Shown here in pieces: positions 49,039-57,733 of a DNA stretch of 61,890 nucleotides (position 1 is its first letter; each line of letters starts with the position of its first letter). This DNA is from Pseudofrankia coriaricola. GTDB taxonomy: Bacteria; Actinomycetota; Actinomycetes; Frankiales; Frankiaceae. The notes below the pieces were generated by a model, which was given only the letters and a program-made list of their open reading frames with translations, made no database searches and was not told where the DNA came from. The DNA is taken from assembly GCF_001854805.1 (NCBI RefSeq), contig NZ_MBLO01000011.1:1-61890 (forward strand). Reading direction: 5' to 3'. The position numbers were made by a program, and so were the translations under genes.

Positions 49039-50358
49039 TCAGTCGACTGCCGGTCGGGCCATGTCCTGGTAGATGTCGGGGATGCCGTCGTGGTCGCGGT
49101 CGGCCGTTTCGGCTTCCTCAAGCCGGCGGAAGACACGATTGCGCAGACCTAGCGCCACAGCGGCCAGCAGGGCGGCGAGCAGCGAACTGGCCAGGACCGC
49201 GATCTTGACGTGGTCGTCGCGCGCGCTGCCGACGCCGAAGGCGAGCTCGCCGACAAGCAGGGAGACGGTGAATCCGATACCGGCCAGGACCGCCAGCCCG
49301 AGGACGTCGACCCAGGCCAGCCCGTCGCCGAGGGTGGCACGGGTGAAGCGGGCTACCAGCCAGGTGGCGGCCATGATCCCCAGCGGCTTGCCGACGACGA
49401 GACCGACCACGACACCGAGGGCGGCGCGGTCGGTCAGGGCGTCGGTCAGTCCACTCAGGCCGCCGAGGGTGACGCCGGCGGAGAGGAACGCGAAGACCGG
49501 CACCGCCACCCCCGCCGACAGGGGCCGCCAGCGGTGCTCGAAATGCTCGGCCAGCCCCGGTCCCGCGTCCGGCCCGCCGGTACGGGTGCTGCGCCGCACC
49601 GGCACCGCGAATCCCAGGAGCACGCCCGCGACGGTGGCGTGCACGCCGGAGGCGTGGACCAGCGCCCAGGTGGCGGCGGCCAGGGGCAGCAGGAGCCACC
49701 ACGAGCGCACCCGGCGCTGCACCAGCAGGGTGAACACCGCCAGCGGCACCAGCGCGCCCAGCAGCGGGAGGACCAAGAGGTGGCGGGTGTAGACGACAGC
49801 GATGATGACGATGGCGAGCAGGTCGTCAACCACGGCGAGCGTGAGCAGGAAGGTCCGTAGCGCGGACGGCAGGTGCCGGCCGATGACTGCCAGCACCGCC
49901 AGCGCGAAGGCGATGTCCGTGGCCGTCGGGATCGCCCAGCCGCGTCCGGCGTCACCACCGAGGTTGACCAGCGTGTACAGGACAGCCGGGACGACGACGC
50001 CGCCGACGGCCGCGAGGACGGGGACCACGGCCCGCCGCGGGTCGCGGAGGTCTCCGGCGATGAACTCGCGTTTGAGCTCCAGCCCGGCGACGAAGAAGAA
50101 GATCGCCAGCAGGCCGTCGGCGGCCCACTGGGCCAGGGTCAGGTTCAGGTGCGCCCAGGAGGGGCCGAGCTGGTAGGACAGCATCGACCGGTAGGAGTGC
50201 GACCACGGCGAGTTCGCCCATACGAGAGCCAGTACCGTGGCGGCGAGCAGCAGGCCGCCGCCGATGGTCTCCCTGCGCAGGATCGCGGCGATCCGGCGGG
50301 TCTCCGGCCACGACCTGCGGTCGAACAGGCCGAACCGGCGAGGCGGGGTCTGGCTCAC
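49039..50358 (-). CDS. nhaA: Na+/H+ antiporter NhaA with acidic C-terminal tail
   Basis: A 439-residue sodium/proton antiporter of the cytoplasmic membrane, with 11-12 helices. GTG at 50358 is preceded by AGGAGC. Conserved points: [20 protein letters not shown] (helix 2), [17 protein letters not shown] (TATDIAF in the unwound helix 4) and the ion-binding Asp pair in [14 protein letters not shown]. The C-terminal [20 protein letters not shown] is also typical. The last 20 residues contain [11 protein letters not shown], a D-x-D-x-D-G calcium-loop-like motif not usual in NhaA. No accompanying regulator. Confidence 0.95.
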   Translation of the reverse strand: MSQTPPRRFGLFDRRSWPETRRIAAILRRETIGGGLLLAATVLALVWANSPWSHSYRSMLSYQLGPSWAHLNLTLAQWAADGLLAIFFFVAGLELKREFIAGDLRDPRRAVVPVLAAVGGVVVPAVLYTLVNLGGDAGRGWAIPTATDIAFALAVLAVIGRHLPSALRTFLLTLAVVDDLLAIVIIAVVYTRHLLVLPLLGALVPLAVFTLLVQRRVRSWWLLLPLAAATWALVHASGVHATVAGVLLGFAVPVRRSTRTGGPDAGPGLAEHFEHRWRPLSAGVAVPVFAFLSAGVTLGGLSGLTDALTDRAALGVVVGLVVGKPLGIMAATWLVARFTRATLGDGLAWVDVLGLAVLAGIGFTVSLLVGELAFGVGSARDDHVKIAVLASSLLAALLAAVALGLRNRVFRRLEEAETADRDHDGIPDIYQDMARPAVD

Positions 50359-50521
50359 GGCGGTGCTCCTAGCCAAGGGGTCGAGTCAGACGCTGCCGAC
50401 CAGACTTCCCGGCACACCAGACCCACCGTAGCCGGGCCAACGAGCGCGGAGCCCGTCGAGCGGCCGGCGGTGCCCGGATCAGGCTGGCGACCCCCGGGGA
50501 AATGTGCCTATGATCTTGGCC

Positions 50522-50935
50522 ATGAACGCCTTGCGCCGGATGCTGTTCGGCGCGGGTCAGCTACCCGCGGATCTGCGCGCCACGCTGGAAGCAGAAGGCC
50601 TTGTCCTCCTGGAGGAGGGTCTCACCGGCTCGATCACCTACCGCAACTATCGGGCGCCCGGTCAGCGTTCCAGCTGGCGCAAGGAGGCGGTCTCCGGCGC
50701 GATCGCGGTGAGCGCCGGGCGCCTCGTGGTCTGGGCCGGGCGCGGCAAGCACATCGACGTGCCGCTCGCCAGCCCCTTCCTGACCGCGATCGACATCGGC
50801 GTCGAGCCCCCGGACCGGGTGCGATTCGCCTACGACGCCGGGAAGTTCAACCCCACCAGGTCTGGCACCGTGGAGGTACGCCTGCGGACCCCGCGGGCCA
50901 CCCACGTGGCCGAGCTGCTCACACCCCCAGGCTGA
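50522..50935 (+). CDS. Hypothetical protein, possibly PH-like fold
   Basis: A 137-residue soluble protein. ATG at 50522 follows GGGGAAA. The sequence alternates short strands (VLLEEGLTGSITYRNYRAP, AVSGAIAVSAGRLVVWAGRG, VRFAYDAGKFNP) with a final segment VEVRLRTPRATHVAELLT, compatible with a bacterial PH-like domain. I cannot name the family. It is divergent from nhaA and convergent to the EF-Tu gene. Confidence 0.7.
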   Translation: MNALRRMLFGAGQLPADLRATLEAEGLVLLEEGLTGSITYRNYRAPGQRSSWRKEAVSGAIAVSAGRLVVWAGRGKHIDVPLASPFLTAIDIGVEPPDRVRFAYDAGKFNPTRSGTVEVRLRTPRATHVAELLTPPG

Positions 50936-51059
50936 ACCGGCCGAGCTCACGGACAGCCCGCGGGCGAGCCGTCCGGGCGGACGCGTGGATGTACGCGCCC
51001 ACCCGGCGGCAGCGGTGGACCCGGCCGAGGAGGACCCGGCGCTGGTTGGTCGCCGGTTT

Positions 51060-52238
51060 TCAGTCGAGGACGGCGACGACCGTGCCGGCGCCGACCGTTC
51101 GGCCGCCCTCGCGGATCGCGAAGCCGAGCCCGTTCTCCAGCGGTACCGGCTTGCCGAGCCGCACCGTCATCTCGGCGGTGTCTCCTGGCAGCGCGACGCC
51201 GACCTCACCCAGGTCGACCTCGCCGACCACGTCCGTGGTCCGCAGGTAGAACTGCGGGCGGTAGCCGGACGCGATGCCGGTGCGCCGGCCACCGGCGCCC
51301 GGCGCGAGCAGGTGGACCCGGGCGGCGAACCGCTGGTGCACCGTCACGCTCCCCGGCGCCGCGAGGACGTTGCCCCGTCGCAGCTGCGTACGGTGCACGC
51401 CGCGCAGCAGCAGCGCGACGTTGTCACCGGCGAGGGCGGACTCCATCGGCTTGCCGAACGTCTCCAGCCCGGTGACCACCGTCGCCAGCCGCGTGCCGAG
51501 GCCGCACACGTCAGCCCGGTCGCCCACGCGGACGGCGCCACGCTCGATCGCCCCGGTCACCACCGTTCCACGACCGGTGATGGTCAGGACGTTCTCCACC
51601 GGAAGCAGGAACGGCGCCGTGGTGTAACGGTCAGGAACCGGGACGTACTTGTCGACGGCGTCCAGCAGTGCCTGGATCGAGGCCGTCCACGCCGGGTCGC
51701 CCGCCAGGGCGCGCAGCCCGGAGACGCGGACCACCGGCACCTCGTCGCCCGGGTAGCCGTGCCCCGCCAGCAACTCGCGGATTTCCAGCTCCACCAGGTC
51801 CGTGATCTCCGGGTCCGCGGCATCCGCCTTGTTCAGCGCGACCACGACGTGCCGGACCCCGACTTGCCGGGCCAGCAGCACGTGCTCGGCCGTCTGCGGC
51901 ATCACGCCGTCCTGGGCCGACACCACCAGGATCGCGCCGTCGAGCTGAGCCGCACCCGTGATCATGTTCTTCACGTAGTCGGCGTGGCCCGGCATGTCCA
52001 CGTGGGCGTAGTGCCGACTGGCGGTCTCGTACTCGACGTGCGCGATGTTGATGGTGATGCCGCGGGCGATCTCCTCGGGGGCGCGGTCGATCCGGTCGAA
52101 CGGGACGAACGAGCCGGAGCCGGTGTCGGCGAGAACCTTGGTGATCGCGGCGGTCAGCGTCGTCTTCCCGTGGTCGACGTGACCCATCGTGCCGATGTTG
52201 AGATGCGGTTTGGTGCGGACGTAGGCCTGCTTGGCCAT
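51060..52238 (-). CDS. tuf: Divergent elongation factor Tu paralogue
   Basis: A 392-residue GTPase that delivers aminoacyl-tRNA to the ribosome. All G motifs are present: [11 protein letters not shown] (G1), [14 protein letters not shown] (switch 1), [12 protein letters not shown] (G3, with Met where most EF-Tu have Cys), NKADAAD (G4, usually NKCD) and VSGLRAL in the G5 region. Domains 2 and 3 are recognisable but shortened and changed: [20 protein letters not shown], then [20 protein letters not shown] and [12 protein letters not shown]. The rest differs from standard actinobacterial EF-Tu, in the manner of the tuf3-type copies known in some Streptomyces, which are expressed under stress and can resist elfamycins. 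The gene lies outside the str operon. Confidence 0.92.
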   Translation of the reverse strand: MAKQAYVRTKPHLNIGTMGHVDHGKTTLTAAITKVLADTGSGSFVPFDRIDRAPEEIARGITINIAHVEYETASRHYAHVDMPGHADYVKNMITGAAQLDGAILVVSAQDGVMPQTAEHVLLARQVGVRHVVVALNKADAADPEITDLVELEIRELLAGHGYPGDEVPVVRVSGLRALAGDPAWTASIQALLDAVDKYVPVPDRYTTAPFLLPVENVLTITGRGTVVTGAIERGAVRVGDRADVCGLGTRLATVVTGLETFGKPMESALAGDNVALLLRGVHRTQLRRGNVLAAPGSVTVHQRFAARVHLLAPGAGGRRTGIASGYRPQFYLRTTDVVGEVDLGEVGVALPGDTAEMTVRLGKPVPLENGLGFAIREGGRTVGAGTVVAVLD

Positions 52239-52845
52239 TGTTCTTCCTCGGTGCTCGAAGCCGCGAGCCCCTGGGCCTACCGACCCTTCCCTGCGGGGCT
52301 CCGGACGATCCGGGAAGAGTCAGCGTCGCGCGCCGCCGGGCAGCGCGTCGGCGGCCAGCGCCGAGAAGGGCAGCACGACAGCACCCGCGACCAGGGCGGG
52401 CGACGAGGCGTCGTGCCGGAACATGGCTCTCATGGTGGCCGGCCGAGGAAGGGCTGGCGAATGCTTTTCCGCGCCGCACCGCACCGCACCGTCCGCCGCC
52501 GCGCCGTTCCCGGACGGGCGCTTCACCGGCGCGGTAAGACGGACCACGGGCCCGACGACGGTTGACCAGGCGACCAACCAGTACCCCGTCACCTTGCCTT
52601 CGGCGACCACCGACACCACAGAGCCGGGTCAGGAGGCTGGCGCCAGCGCCGAGCCAGCCGGCAGTCGTCAGCGGTGGTCGCCCGGATCGCGCCGTCACTA
52701 GTGATCAGAACCGGCCTGGGCTGGCCACACGGGGCGACGAAAATCGCTGGTGGCCGGCTGGGCGGAACCAGTGGGTGATCTGGTGGAGTTGTGGGAGCCA
52801 GAGCGAGGAAACGAAATTACTCAAGTCCAGGCCAGCAGATCTGCG

Positions 52846-52859
52846 TGACGTCGGTCACG
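52846..52859. promoter_or_regulatory. CRP/GlxR-like palindrome
   Basis: GTGACGTCGGTCAC fits the GTGA-N6-TCAC core bound by actinobacterial cAMP-receptor proteins. It lies about 500 bases before the acetyltransferase gene and 600 from the EF-Tu start, so a target is unclear. Confidence 0.35.
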
Positions 52860-52898
52860 TGTGCGACCCGCCTGAACTGCCTGTCTCTCTCGGTCAAC

Positions 52899-52937
52899 GG
52901 CGGCCGGCGACCCTCCTGATGGGGTTGCCGGCCGCCG
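52899..52937. terminator. GC-rich hairpin of unknown role
   Basis: Imperfect arms (GGCGGCCGGCGACCC and its complement with one bulge each) around a 7-base loop. It may be a terminator or an RNA element, but no gene ends just before it on either strand. Confidence 0.45.
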
Positions 52938-53362
52938 TAGGCTGTCTCGGGGCCGAGGGGCCTTGGCCCTTCTCATGCCTCGGGCTGAGCGGGGCTCCTC
53001 CGGCGGGCAGGCAAGCTCTGCTTTGCGCCAGGGTTCTCGGCCGGGCAAGACCCGTCGGCGCCACTTTCACCGGTCGTGACGGATGTGGGTCTTGCGCGGT
53101 CGGGGTTCCTGGGGCAACCCTCCGGGTGCCTGCTCGCCGGAGGAGACACTCGGACTCCCGCCGTCCCTCCCCTCCTTTGGTGACTGGTCGGGGGCACGGG
53201 GGCAGCGCCCCCGCTTCCACATGGGAACTGCTCGCGCCCCGCGTGGGCCTCGTCCAGCGGATGCCGCGACGACATGATCGAAATTGCGCGGCCAACGCCG
53301 ACACGGCTCGGGGTCATCAAAATGGTTTGGCTCCAGCAGGCGAGGGGGCCAACAATGGCCGG

Positions 53363-53842
53363 GTGACCAGGAGTGTCGCGGTTCGACCTGCGACAGCGGC
53401 AGACGTTGTCGCGCTCGGTAGGTTGAACGCCGTCGTACAAGAACTACATGCCCGCACTCATCCAACCGAATTTTGTGCGCCTGACGCTACCGCCGCCGCC
53501 TCGTTCTTCCGCGAGAAGTTGGACCAGCCGAACGTGTTGGTGCTGCTCGCCGAAGAAGGCGGCCGGACGGTTGGCTATCTTTACGCCGAAGAACAACATC
53601 GAGAAGCGAACCTCTTCAGACCGCGATCGAGCGTCCTGGAGATCCACCAAATCTGCACACGTTCCGACAGGCGTAGAGGGGGCGTCGGCCGCGCTCTAAT
53701 GACCGCCGCCGAGCAGCATGCGGTCAGCTGGGGGCTGGACGGTTTACGCCTAAGTACCGGGAGCTTCAACACGGACGCGCAACAATTCTTCGCCAGCCTT
53801 GGGTATGTACCGTACAGCATACGGCTCATGCGGCGTCTCTGA
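53363..53842 (+). CDS. GNAT-family N-acetyltransferase
   Basis: A 159-residue acetyltransferase. GTG at 53363 opens the domain (SVAVRPATAADVVALGRLN). The acetyl-CoA site is motif A, SVLEIHQICTRSDRRRGGVGRALM (R-x2-G-x-G/A as RRGGVG, about residues 104-109), then AEQHAVSWGLDGLRLSTGSFN and FFASLGYVPYSIRLMRRL, the usual family end. Codon use is less GC-biased than in the core genes, so it may be transferred DNA. Substrate unknown. Confidence 0.88.
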   Translation: MTRSVAVRPATAADVVALGRLNAVVQELHARTHPTEFCAPDATAAASFFREKLDQPNVLVLLAEEGGRTVGYLYAEEQHREANLFRPRSSVLEIHQICTRSDRRRGGVGRALMTAAEQHAVSWGLDGLRLSTGSFNTDAQQFFASLGYVPYSIRLMRRL

Positions 53843-54882
53843 ACTCTCGCTCATCCGGGGCTTGGATGAGCGTCGTGGACGGGGAGACTCTGGGATTCGG
53901 GTACTGCGCGACAAGGCGCCAGGCCGACGGCGGTGGGTTGCGACGCGCCGCCGCTCCGCCACGTGCGGGCGGGGTGGCGGCCCGACGCGCCCGGGGTGCC
54001 GAGCGAAGCGAGGCGGGGCCCCGGGGCGTGGCGGGGCTGACGGGACCCGCCCGCGCGTGGCGTGTGCGGCGCTGCGCGGCGCGCGCCCCGAAGGGACGCC
54101 TTGAAACCGTGTAGAAATTCTGCGCCAGCGATCTTCGCTCAGATCTTCGCCCAGATTCGCCCGCGCTGCCAGGAGGAACGGCCACGCGGAGATCGACACT
54201 GACGACCTCCGCGTCCCCTGACGGCTCGGGAGTGCCGTCGCAGACCGACGCGCCTACCCGGCCGACACGGCGCCCCAAGACCGACGTCGAAGGGCAACCG
54301 CTCCGGCGGGAGGACGGGCCCTGGGATTAGGAGGAGCCGGCGCGACGTCTACGGACGTCTGTGGACGTCCATGCAGTTTGGCCTGCCAGCGCGCCGAGTC
54401 CACAGACGTCCACGGCCGTCCAGGGGCGTCCCCCGGCTCGGATACACGGTTGGGTGCAGTGCCCCGGCTGTACCCGGCTGCTTCGGCTCGGCGTTCGTCC
54501 GGTCGCGGCGGCCAGCGCCTTGGCACCGCAACCTTATGTTCCGTAGTCCTCGGAACCCCGTCCGGGCTATCGACAAGGGTTTACTGGCGGACCGGGGTAC
54601 CCGACATTTATGCGTCTTCGGTGCGACGATCCCCCGAATTGCAGTCGAGCGCTGGGAGCTGCGAGCTTGCTCGAACAGCACATTCGAGTGCAGCAGAAGT
54701 GATCGAGTCACTACGGCTACCCGACAGCCAAGAAACGGCGTAGATCTACGGCACGAATCGGAACAAAAAGTACAACTTACGCTAAATCGGCAAATCAATC
54801 TTGTAGAATTTTGCAATGGTGGTAGACGCCCCGTACGGATCGCGGGACTATCAGCGGTAGTCCGGCGCAATCGGAGGCTTCT
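53843..54882. other. Intergenic, boundary of the low-GC island
   Basis: About 1 kb. Bases 53980-54100 are an extremely GC-rich stretch of short repeats (GCGAAGCGAGG, GGGGCCCCGGGGCG). Bases 54340-54470 hold the first GTCC repeat cluster. From about 54530 base composition falls sharply. TAGAAT near 54803 could be a -10 box for the protease operon. I see no gene with a supported product. Confidence 0.5.
54340..54470. repeat. GTCC repeat cluster 1 (left edge of island)
   Basis: Degenerate copies of GTCCACAGACGTCC and GTCC-N-GTCC in both orientations, ending with TACACGGTTGG at 54443-54453. Similar clusters lie at about 57195-57265, 57475-57600 and 58916-59035, the last also ending with TACACGGTTGG. 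Spacing is irregular, so this is not a CRISPR array. Confidence 0.7.
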
Positions 54883-55944
54883 GTGGGCTGCCTGCTTGAT
54901 CGACTTCCTTTCGACTACTCTTATCCAGAGGCTCGCGAGCTCCGGGACCTACTAGCGGGTCTTTATTATAGAGACTCAGACGTATTTGCACTGACAGACG
55001 CTATTGGGTTACCTCGCCGCTCAGTGCATTTTGGTCAAAATTCGGACGAAACATGGCATCAGCTTCTCATTGATACGAGATCTCGCGGTACGCTGGAAAT
55101 GCTGATGGGCCTTGTGTTGCAGGATGAGAAAGTCGTCTCGCACCACGCGAGGATCGAAGAACTACTCCGCGATAGCCCTGTGACATCGGTGCCAGAGACA
55201 ATCGATGCGCCCATCGAGGATACCGATGTCATATCTCCCGATGTCCTAGAACTCGTTGAGAGGCAAACGGGCGACCGCTCGACGCTAATAGATATTTCGC
55301 TTCTCCGGGGCGCGTTGCGTGTATCGCCGGCCGTTGTGCGCTTGGTCGTTCACTTTGGCCGCGTTCCTTACACCGCGACTGGTGTCTGCATCTCACGTAA
55401 CACTATTTTGACAAACCATCACGTTATCTACGACTGGGATAACGGAGAACGGCGCTTGACGTCAGGAGTTGCTTGGTTGGGCTATGAGACATCTTCGGGA
55501 GGTCTTGTTCGGGATCCGATAAAACTGAATTTGACCCCCGAGAGTGCGATCGGTGACAGGGCGCTTGACTGGTGTGTCATAAGCACTCACGCGCCGATTC
55601 CTGAGACGTTCGGTTACCTTCGGCTGCCCACAGATTCGGAACTTGAGGTCGGAGATGCGGTATCAATTATTCAGCATCCAAATGGTCGGCCAAAACAGAT
55701 CTCCCTGCAGCACAATGCAGTCGTATCAATTGCGGGTAGCACGGTCAGCTATTTTACAGATACTGAGGAAGGTTCTTCTGGCAGCCCGGTCTTCGACGAG
55801 CAGTGGCGGGTTGTGGCACTCCACAAAGGGTCCGGTAATGAGCGGATTGGAAGTGCAAGAAAGATTGTAAATCGTGGCACACTGATAGGTGCAGTCATCC
55901 GTGGGCTGGGGAATGCCCAAGTCCCGTTTGAGACGATGCGATGA
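54883..55944 (+). CDS. Effector-associated-domain (EAD1-like) trypsin-like serine protease
   Basis: A 353-residue two-domain protein. Residues 12-95 are a helical domain with the EAD1-like pattern: ARELRDLLAGLYYRDSDVF, then IGLPRRSVHF, W-x2-LLIDTRSRGTLEMLM and a final helix. Residues 145-345 are a trypsin-like peptidase: a strand region VVRLVVHFG and TGVCISRNTILTNHHVI with the catalytic His (about 180), Asp229 in ALDWCVIS and Ser299 in EEGSSGSPVFD. There is no signal peptide, so the protease acts in the cytoplasm. EAD domains are known as death-fold-like adaptors that tie effectors to NTPase conflict systems. GTG at 54883 follows GGAGG. The stop overlaps the next start by four bases. GC content is far below the flanks. 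Confidence 0.85.
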   Translation: MGCLLDRLPFDYSYPEARELRDLLAGLYYRDSDVFALTDAIGLPRRSVHFGQNSDETWHQLLIDTRSRGTLEMLMGLVLQDEKVVSHHARIEELLRDSPVTSVPETIDAPIEDTDVISPDVLELVERQTGDRSTLIDISLLRGALRVSPAVVRLVVHFGRVPYTATGVCISRNTILTNHHVIYDWDNGERRLTSGVAWLGYETSSGGLVRDPIKLNLTPESAIGDRALDWCVISTHAPIPETFGYLRLPTDSELEVGDAVSIIQHPNGRPKQISLQHNAVVSIAGSTVSYFTDTEEGSSGSPVFDEQWRVVALHKGSGNERIGSARKIVNRGTLIGAVIRGLGNAQVPFETMR

Positions 55945-56678
55945 ACTCCAGAAATCGGATCCTAGATGAACCTCGCCTAACGTTCGACGATGAGCGAGTC
56001 CGGATTCTAGAGGATCTGCTGGGGCAGGCATACCAAACTAGTGGTGCAGTCCGACGACTGGCAGAGGAGGTGTCTGGTTTCCCAACAGAGAAAGTTGTCT
56101 GGGATGCGGCTGCACAGAATTTGTGGCGTGATGTTCTGCGGAACGCCGCCGCAGCCGGAGTACTGCGATCTTTGGTAGGGCGCGTTGTGGACGACGCACA
56201 GGTAGCTGGATTTCGCCAAAAAATCATCGACATTGTATCGAGGTTGGACCAGACCATCAGCGATAGTCGTGATCAAGAAAAAGCGGGCACGGTCGCAGGC
56301 AAAGCGAACGAATCGCAACTAGGCGAGGTAATTCAATTTCGCCCACGCCGCGAGGGCGTGCGTTCGCCCGGCCAGAACCCTCCGGACCTCTGGCACAACT
56401 TTTTTGATGTATTGCTCGGTACCTCTTTCGACAGCCGAGATCCCGCCACCTTCGCCGCTGACACCATGGCTCTTAGAATGATGCTCTTGGGTGCTCACCC
56501 ACGTGCCCCAGTGCAGCCTGACAGAATTGCGGAGATTGTCGACGAGCTTCGTCGATGCCTACAGAATGCCGTTACCGCTGGCACTAGTGCCTCGGAGCTA
56601 GCCCGCTGCGCCGACTCCTGTGAACAATTTCGTGGCTGGCTAGTCGGAATTACTAATCAGCGTAGATCGATAACCTGA
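55941..56678 (+). CDS. EAD1-like domain protein with unknown C-terminal domain
   Basis: A 245-residue protein translationally coupled to the protease (ATGA overlap). Residues 16-98 (ERVRILEDLLGQAYQTSGAV, then W-x5-QNLWRDVLRNAAAAGVL and RSLVGRVVDDAQVAGF) align well with the protease's N-terminal domain, so both likely belong to the same EAD family and could pair with each other. A charged, unstructured linker (about 105-145) leads to a helical C-terminal region DLWHNFFDVLLGTSFDSRDP, RMMLLGAHPRAPVQPDRI and ELARCADSCEQFRGWLVGI, which I cannot assign. It may be a signal sensor, a target of the protease or a regulator. Confidence 0.78.
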   Translation: MNSRNRILDEPRLTFDDERVRILEDLLGQAYQTSGAVRRLAEEVSGFPTEKVVWDAAAQNLWRDVLRNAAAAGVLRSLVGRVVDDAQVAGFRQKIIDIVSRLDQTISDSRDQEKAGTVAGKANESQLGEVIQFRPRREGVRSPGQNPPDLWHNFFDVLLGTSFDSRDPATFAADTMALRMMLLGAHPRAPVQPDRIAEIVDELRRCLQNAVTAGTSASELARCADSCEQFRGWLVGITNQRRSIT

Positions 56679-56682
56679 CTAG

Positions 56683-57072
56683 ATGGCCGCGGCAGCTCGA
56701 TGGTCGGAGCGCGACCCGTCCGGAGACGCCGCGCTGGAGATCCTTGGGGAATTTGAAACAGTATCGCGCAGGGTCGTACTTCTCTCACACAAAGAGATCG
56801 GCGGACTCGAGTCTAAGCTCGACGAACTAATTTCTATTTTGAAAGAAATAGAAGGCGACATGCAAGATGTTGCCGTCAGGAATGCGCTGCGGAAGATGAG
56901 AAGAGAGTTTATTGGTGCCGCTGGCGCTTTGTTTGAATTTCAGCTCGGCATTGGTAAGAGTGGGACGCCGAATCAGCGTGCCCAGGCCGCTAAACAGCGG
57001 AAGGGATTGTGGATTGACTATCAGAAAGCCTTAGAGGAACTCAATGAATATCTTGAGCGGGTTACAAGGTAA
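56683..57072 (+). CDS. Small helical, coiled-coil-prone protein of the EAD operon
   Basis: A 129-residue protein starting five bases after the previous stop, so it belongs to the same operon. Sequence is almost all helix with heptad-like hydrophobic spacing: LGEFETVSRRVVLLSHKEIG, LESKLDELISILKEIEGDM, ALRKMRREFIGAAGALFEFQ and YQKALEELNEYLERVTR. No enzyme motif. It could be an oligomerisation partner, an inhibitor of the protease or a substrate. No close family recognised. Confidence 0.72.
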   Translation: MAAAARWSERDPSGDAALEILGEFETVSRRVVLLSHKEIGGLESKLDELISILKEIEGDMQDVAVRNALRKMRREFIGAAGALFEFQLGIGKSGTPNQRAQAAKQRKGLWIDYQKALEELNEYLERVTR

Positions 57073-57642
57073 CTGCACTCGTCAGCCACCTGCCATATTT
57101 CCCCGCCTCTGCAGCATCATTCCCTGGTGAAATGGGCTCGAACCACGACCGGGGGATTATGAGATTGCTAGATACTCCGCTGTATTCGTCCACCGACGTC
57201 CGCCGGTCCTGGTCCTGAGCCGTCTGGATTCCACGGACGTCCGTGGTCGTCCGCTGCTGTCGGCCGGCTTGGCTGCCAACCTGGCTGCCACGGACCGGCA
57301 ACCTGACCTCGGCACCGCGCGGGCCGAGCGTCGAACGCTGACCCTTACACACGCGACCGCCGAGTGCGATCTTCGTTGGTAGGCCGACCCGTACTGCAGG
57401 CGCGTCAACGCCGAGGAACGAAGCGGCGCGACAGCATCTAGGCAGTCGACCTCCCGATCACAAGATCGGCCCGCGTCGTCCACAGACGTCCACAGACGTC
57501 CACAAGCGTCCATAGGTCCTGCTCACGGCTCCGCCCGCGTCCATCATCGTCCGCTGATGTCGGCCAGTGTCCGCGGGCTTGGCTGTACGGATGGCTCTAC
57601 TGCCACGGCCGAGGGCCACGGAGAGTCGATGCAGACCACTAA
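57073..57642. other. Intergenic with GTCC repeat clusters 2 and 3
   Basis: About 570 bases between the EAD operon and the DUF6414-like gene. Repeat clusters lie at about 57195-57265 and 57475-57600, each a run of GTCCACRGACGTCC-type units ending near GGCTTGGCTG. A short frame starting at 57629 is listed separately. No other gene is visible. Confidence 0.55.
57475..57600. repeat. GTCC repeat cluster 3
   Basis: Three consecutive GTCCACARRCGTCC-like units, then spaced GTCC motifs and TGTCGGCC. The same elements in the same order appear in cluster 2 (57195-57265), with GGCTTGGCTG after each. Confidence 0.65.
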
Positions 57643-57733
57643 GTGTCCTCCAAGGAACATGTATGGTCGGACTGTCGTCCTAATCGGGGCTATCGCGACA
57701 AATTTTTTAAAGTGGGTGTTGTGGCAGAACTAG
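57629..57733 (+). CDS. Short ORF, possible leader peptide of the DUF6414-like gene
   Basis: A 34-codon frame with GGAGAG just before its ATG, a better ribosome-binding site than any start of the following gene. The product MQTTKCPPRNMYGRTVVLIG... has one hydrophobic stretch and ends LKWVLWQN. It overlaps the beginning of the DUF6414-like frame, so it may couple its translation. Chance is possible. Confidence 0.35.
   Translation: MQTTKCPPRNMYGRTVVLIGAIATNFLKWVLWQN

Larger units (their letters stand above)
52239..53362. other. Intergenic, about 1.1 kb
   Basis: Stretch between the EF-Tu gene and the acetyltransferase gene. I find no gene with a recognisable product. Structured pieces are a GTGA-N6-TCAC site at 52846-52859 and a hairpin at 52899-52937, both listed. 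A G-rich hairpin (GGGGGCAGCGCCCCC) lies near 53196-53211. A 37-codon frame at 52433-52320 (minus, MRAMFRHDASSPALVAG) could be a small protein upstream of tuf, but has no ribosome-binding site. Confidence 0.45.

Noticed and set aside
52710-53300. Small proteins in the gap after EF-Tu
   Set aside because: Frames on both strands are short or lack start signals and domains; base use looks non-coding.
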